From an uncultured Spirochaetia bacterium (GTDB taxonomy: Bacteria; Spirochaetota; UBA4802; JAGODF01), in NCBI GenBank assembly GCA_937967705.1, contig CALCJG010000076.1, positions 1 through 8,770 on the forward strand: 8,770 nucleotides of DNA. Reading direction: 5' to 3'. A program made the position numbers and the translations under genes. The notes below the pieces were generated by a model. The model had not been told where the DNA came from, searched no databases, and worked only from the letters and a program-made list of their open reading frames with translations. Of this stretch, positions 6,357 to 8,770 are shown one piece after another. Every line of letters begins with the position of its first letter. Positions within the stretch are counted from its first letter, which is position 1.

Positions 6357-6557
6357 CTACTTCTTCTTTTTTCCCGACAGAGGGCATCCTACAACGTAAA
6401 CATACCCCTTTTTGGAGCTCTTGTCCAGGACACGGTATTCCACCTCCACATAATATCTGCAGAGTACGGAATCCGTCATGGAATCCATATGATGTGTGCA
6501 TTTTTTGCAATTCTCAAGATCCACTATCACTACCTCTTTCTCAACATTGTTCTTCAC
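6357..6557 (-). CDS. Small cysteine-containing protein, possibly metal-binding
   Basis: A 66-residue protein starting (GTG) MKNNVEKEVVIVDLENCKKC. It has C17-x2-C20-x-H22-H23, then C33 and a C58-P pair, followed by a Lys-rich tail (SGKKKK). The middle YYVEVEYRVLDKSSKKGYVYVVGCP looks like alternating beta strands. A small zinc or redox-active fold is plausible, but I recognise no family. The start is uncertain: GTG at 6557 has only a weak ribosome site, and an in-frame GTG about 11 codons later follows AGAGG. It lies 42 bases after the upstream small gene on the same strand, so the two are probably co-transcribed. Confidence 0.62.
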   Translation of the reverse strand: MKNNVEKEVVIVDLENCKKCTHHMDSMTDSVLCRYYVEVEYRVLDKSSKKGYVYVVGCPLSGKKKK

Positions 6558-6599
6558 TGGAATCGTTATTCCGGAGATTTTCTGGTGCGGGGGGTCGAA

Positions 6600-6836
6600 T
6601 TAATCCTGCTTCTTCAGCTGTCGGATTGCCTGATCGACAGTGAGATGGCTCAGTTTTTTCGCCTCGGATATGTGCTCGCCGCAAAACCATTCCGCATAAG
6701 GGGGATGACCCACCATCCCCTTTTCCTTCATCCGCTGTATCCATTCCAGGTCGGAGGGCCTTTCCTTAAAATATATAAGCCCCCCTTCCCCTGCCTCCAG
6801 GTATTTCCCGCATAGTACACAGATCGGCGGCCGCAT
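6600..6836 (-). CDS. Small putative zinc-binding protein (CxxC...CxxH)
   Basis: A 78-residue soluble protein starting MRPPICVLCGKYLEAGEGG. C6-x2-C9 near the start and C52-x2-H55 (WFCGEH) make a likely four-ligand zinc site, closing on a helical C-terminus (HISEAKKLSHLTVDQAIRQLKKQD). The GMVGHPPYAEWFCGEH stretch feels like a conserved family of small uncharacterised bacterial proteins, but I cannot name it. It is first of three small minus-strand genes. A modest AAGG/AAAGGG precedes ATG. No confident promoter is seen upstream. The plus strand has a longer open frame across these genes, rejected as a shadow. Confidence 0.78.
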   Translation of the reverse strand: MRPPICVLCGKYLEAGEGGLIYFKERPSDLEWIQRMKEKGMVGHPPYAEWFCGEHISEAKKLSHLTVDQAIRQLKKQD

Positions 6837-7000
6837 TCCCTTTACCTTTTTATACTCTCAAATATCCCTTAAACGATTCTGAAACAGAACAGGGTATAAT
6901 CCCTTCCCAGTCAAGGAAAAGACAGGGGCCCAAGCAAGAATAAATCCGTCTTCCGGAAATCCCTTACACCCTTTGCGGGAAGGACCCGGACAGACCGCCC

Positions 7001-7405
7001 TCAGGATAGAGCCTCCCGAATGGCCTGCTTCAGTTCCTCCAGCCGATAGGGTTTGTTAATAACACCGATAAAACCGTATTTCTGGAATCCCTCCACCACA
7101 GGATCATGGGTGTGACCGCTGGAGACCAGGGCCTTAACCCCTGGATCGAAGGCCCTGACTTTGGCAAGGGTCTCGGCTCCCCCCATCCCCTGGGGAATAG
7201 TCAGATCCAGGATGAGGAGGTCAAAGGCCGCCCCCTGCTCTTTCGCCTCTGTATAGGTTTTCAGGAGCTCCTCTCCACCGGGCACTGTCACCACCTGATG
7301 TCCCAGGCTCATGATCATCTTGGCTGCGACCGTGGAGATCAAAGGATCGTCATCCATCAATAGAATACGCCCCTTCAGGGAAGTTTCGCTGTCACGCTTT
7401 TCCAT
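7001..7405 (-). CDS. Single-domain response regulator (receiver only)
   Basis: A stand-alone CheY-like receiver domain that should switch by phosphorylation from a histidine kinase and act by protein contact, since no output domain follows. In the 134-residue chain, ILLMDDDP (14-21) gives the acidic Mg-binding pair, D67 in LLILDLTIP is the phospho-acceptor, S95 is the switch Ser/Thr, and K118 in NKPY is the conserved lysine. All are intact. The sequence looks like receivers found at the C-terminus of hybrid histidine kinases. The start at 7405 has GGGAGGG about nine bases upstream; the frame is open further upstream but overlaps a small gene there. It sits one base after that 51-residue gene. 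No kinase is in the window, so its partner is encoded elsewhere. Confidence 0.92.
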   Translation of the reverse strand: MEKRDSETSLKGRILLMDDDPLISTVAAKMIMSLGHQVVTVPGGEELLKTYTEAKEQGAAFDLLILDLTIPQGMGGAETLAKVRAFDPGVKALVSSGHTHDPVVEGFQKYGFIGVINKPYRLEELKQAIREALS

Positions 7406-7406
7406 A

Positions 7407-7562
7407 TTATTTTCCCTCCCTATTGGCTTCGTTAAAGGCCACCTGATGGAGTATTCGGCTGATCTCTTTTTCCAGCTCGCTGGATATGGGAATCTGCATA
7501 TCCTTTTCCACCAGCTCAATCAGACGCTGTTTCTGGTTTTCTATGAATTCATAATCCACCAT
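7407..7562 (-). CDS. Small protein co-transcribed with the receiver (51 residues)
   Basis: A 51-residue polar, probably all-helical protein starting MVDYEFIENQKQRLIELVEKD and ending FNEANREGK. Ribosome-site quality is high: GGGAGG eight bases before ATG. Its stop is separated from the receiver ATG by a single base, and its last codons supply the receiver's ribosome site, so the two are almost certainly translated together. I recognise no family. The length and charge pattern would suit a helical hairpin that binds or modulates the receiver, but that is inference from position only. Confidence 0.72.
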   Translation of the reverse strand: MVDYEFIENQKQRLIELVEKDMQIPISSELEKEISRILHQVAFNEANREGK

Positions 7563-7629
7563 CGCTCAGCCCTCCCGCTTCTACTCATGGCAACGCCTCT
7601 GCAGTGAGTGCCCTTCTATAGTGCCCCAT

Positions 7630-7642
7630 TTCCCGGCGGGAA
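7630..7642. promoter_or_regulatory. Short palindrome in the receiver/WbuC divergent region
   Basis: TTCCCG (7630-7635) and CGGGAA (7637-7642) are perfect inverted copies around a single base. The element lies between the starts of two divergent transcription units, just upstream of the WbuC promoter candidate. It could be a regulator site; its shortness makes chance possible. Confidence 0.35.
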
Positions 7643-7655
7643 TCAAATCTTTTTC

Positions 7656-7685
7656 TTGTCAGAGATTGCTGTCGCAGGGTACAAT
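7656..7685 (+). promoter_or_regulatory. Candidate sigma-70 promoter for the WbuC-type gene
   Basis: TTGTCA (7656-7661) and TACAAT (7680-7685) are each one mismatch from consensus, separated by 18 bases. The expected transcript start is about 50 bases before the ATG at 7741. This position supports that start over the longer open frame beginning at 7621, which would overlap the promoter. Confidence 0.6.
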
Positions 7686-7740
7686 GCGCAGCATAGTCAG
7701 GATAGAACAGCCTCTCTATCCGGAGGGGAGGATTAGGATC

Positions 7741-8220
7741 ATGGAAGAGAAACGATACGGCCTCGTCAACGAAGACCTGCTTACATCCCTGAGCCGTGAA
7801 GCACGGATTAATCCCCGTCGACGTCAGAACTACAACCTGCATCAGCCGGAAGACCGGGTCCAGAGATTCCTCAACGCCGTGGAGCCGGAATCCTATGTCC
7901 GCCCCCACCGGCATCTCAATCCCCCCAAGAGCGAGACCTTCGTCGTTCTGCGAGGCAGTTTCCTGATTTTACTCTTCAATGATAGGGGTGATGTTCTGGA
8001 GTCTATCAAACTGGATGCCGAAGGCGTCAACCGGGTTATCGATGTCCTGCCCGGGACATGGCACGGCCTGATATCCCTGGAGCCCGGCAGCGTCTATTTC
8101 GAGGTTAAGGACGGCCCCTACATTCCGCTCACCGATAAGGACTTCGCCCCCTGGGCGCCGCCGGAAGGCAGCGGGGAATCCGATGCCTACCTGCAAAAGC
8201 TGAAGGGGATGGCCTCATGA
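7741..8220 (+). CDS. wbuC: WbuC-family cupin-fold metalloprotein
   Basis: A small single-domain cupin of 159 residues, the usual length for WbuC proteins, which occur near O-antigen sugar genes in enterobacteria but have no settled reaction. The N-terminal signature ARINPRRRQNYNLHQPEDRVQRFLNA (21-46) is typical. The metal-binding cupin residues are H56 and H58 in VRPHRH, E65 in KSETF, and H108 in LPGTWHG. No signal or membrane segment is seen. The start at ATG 7741 follows GGGGAGGATTAGGATC. The frame is open back to 7621, but that stretch holds the promoter. No sugar or polysaccharide genes are nearby here, so a cell-surface role is only a family association. Confidence 0.88.
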   Translation: MEEKRYGLVNEDLLTSLSREARINPRRRQNYNLHQPEDRVQRFLNAVEPESYVRPHRHLNPPKSETFVVLRGSFLILLFNDRGDVLESIKLDAEGVNRVIDVLPGTWHGLISLEPGSVYFEVKDGPYIPLTDKDFAPWAPPEGSGESDAYLQKLKGMAS

Positions 8221-8274
8221 CCATCCCCCCGTAGAAATCACCCCGAAAAGGGCGGAACAAGGCAGGATAAGCCG

Positions 8275-8770
8275 CTACAAGGGAACCGCCAGGGCCTCCG
8301 CCGCCTCCCTGAGCTCCTTTTTGAGCCGGGCCGAATTCCATTTGAGCTCCTTGGCCGCGAGATCGGCCACCCGTTTGAGGACCTTGTCGCCGGGATGCCC
8401 CAGGGTGCCGAGGCCCGTGCGCCGGAAGAGGATATCCTTCAGGGTGCGGGCCATCTCATGACGCACCGCATAGAGCACCTCGGCCAGGATTTCCCCCTCC
8501 TCGTTGAGGGGCTCCAGAAGCGCGCCCTTTTTGCCGGCCGTCTCCAGTACAGCGCGGTATTCCGTACCGTAGTTGCGCCCCAGGTATTCAAGAGTTTTGG
8601 GATTCAGGCTGTTTCCATCACGCTTTACTTCAGCAAGAAAACTTTCCATATCCTCAATGTTGCTCCCCGCCAGGTACATCCTGTCGGTCATACAGGGCCC
8701 CAGATCGCGCCCCAGTTTTTTCTCTATCATGGCCAGTACGCTCTGGGCCAGATTGCGGCTCGTGGTGTAC
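8275..8770 (-). CDS. glpD: FAD-dependent glycerol-3-phosphate dehydrogenase, C-terminal part (5' end outside window)
   Basis: The visible 164 residues form the C-terminal end of a glycerol-3-phosphate oxidising flavoprotein (glycerol 3-phosphate to dihydroxyacetone phosphate, electrons to quinone). The frame is open to the window edge, beginning YTTSRNLAQSVLAM, which matches the KYTT(x)R-type region at the end of the FAD domain. The C-terminal DAO_C-type domain follows, with LAEVLYAVRHEMARTLKDILFRRTGLG and a final helical stretch (KELREAAEAL). These are strongly typical of GlpD/GlpA. An internal ATG at 8728-8730 is not the true start. It is convergent with the WbuC gene, their stops 54 bases apart, with no strong terminator visible between. 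GlpD versus GlpA cannot be settled without the N-terminus. Confidence 0.85.
   Translation of the reverse strand, partial: YTTSRNLAQSVLAMIEKKLGRDLGPCMTDRMYLAGSNIEDMESFLAEVKRDGNSLNPKTLEYLGRNYGTEYRAVLETAGKKGALLEPLNEEGEILAEVLYAVRHEMARTLKDILFRRTGLGTLGHPGDKVLKRVADLAAKELKWNSARLKKELREAAEALAVPL

Noticed and set aside
6243..6815. 190-codon plus-strand open frame over the small genes
   Set aside because: Low-complexity hydrophobic translation without ribosome site, antisense to three frames that have ribosome sites or ordered Cys/His motifs. If the small genes proved unconserved this would deserve another look.
6876..6925. TATAAT and TTGACT-like words upstream of the small zinc-protein gene
   Set aside because: The TATAAT is on the wrong strand for any gene here, and on the minus strand the -35-like word is only 10 bases from the -10-like word.
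7585..7914. 109-codon minus-strand open frame
   Set aside because: Antisense to the WbuC gene and its promoter; no ribosome site.

Overview
The window reads as ordinary chromosome of a free-living, probably anaerobic bacterium with energy-saving carbon metabolism. Three things point that way: a pyrophosphate-type phosphofructokinase, a separate-subunit ADP-forming acyl-CoA synthetase, and an AMP-forming long-chain acyl-CoA synthetase. Genes are closely packed, have clear GGAGG-type ribosome sites and show moderately GC-rich codon use. This would suit a syntrophic or sulfate-reducing deltaproteobacterium (Desulfobacterota) or a spirochaete. The lineage is inference and cannot be fixed from this sequence. 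I see no transposase, integrase, phage gene, CRISPR array, tRNA or rRNA.

Layout. (1) Positions 1-3413, minus strand: the alpha gene (3413-1932) and beta gene (1944-1243) of an ADP-forming acyl-CoA synthetase overlap by 13 bases. They are followed by a hairpin/terminator block (1161-1211) and then by the PPi-type phosphofructokinase (1107 to the window edge, 3' end missing). (2) 3414-3850: a 437-base divergent intergenic region with a near-perfect 23-bp palindrome and a nested GC-rich inverted repeat. (3) 3851-5640, plus strand: a long-chain acyl-CoA synthetase of about 596 residues, broken by one missing base near 4954, followed by a strong terminator. (4) 5700-6840: four small genes. One helical protein lies on the plus strand. 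Three lie on the minus strand, two of them cysteine-containing and likely metal-binding. The plus gene and the last minus gene converge on a shared GC-rich hairpin. (5) 7001-7562, minus strand: a single-domain response regulator preceded by a 51-residue partner gene, one base apart. (6) 7741-8220, plus strand: a WbuC-type cupin with a recognisable promoter. (7) 8275-8770, minus strand: the C-terminal part of an FAD-dependent glycerol-3-phosphate dehydrogenase.

How the genes may work together. The AMP-forming ligase makes pyrophosphate when it activates fatty acids. The PPi-dependent phosphofructokinase can use or regenerate pyrophosphate. The ADP-forming synthetase recovers ATP from acyl-CoA. 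With glycerol-3-phosphate oxidation at the right edge, the window has a lipid and energy-conserving flavour. The link is inference from proximity. I found no clearly new multi-gene system. The best leads are the small-gene cluster, the orphan receiver with its small partner, the frameshift and the intergenic palindromes.
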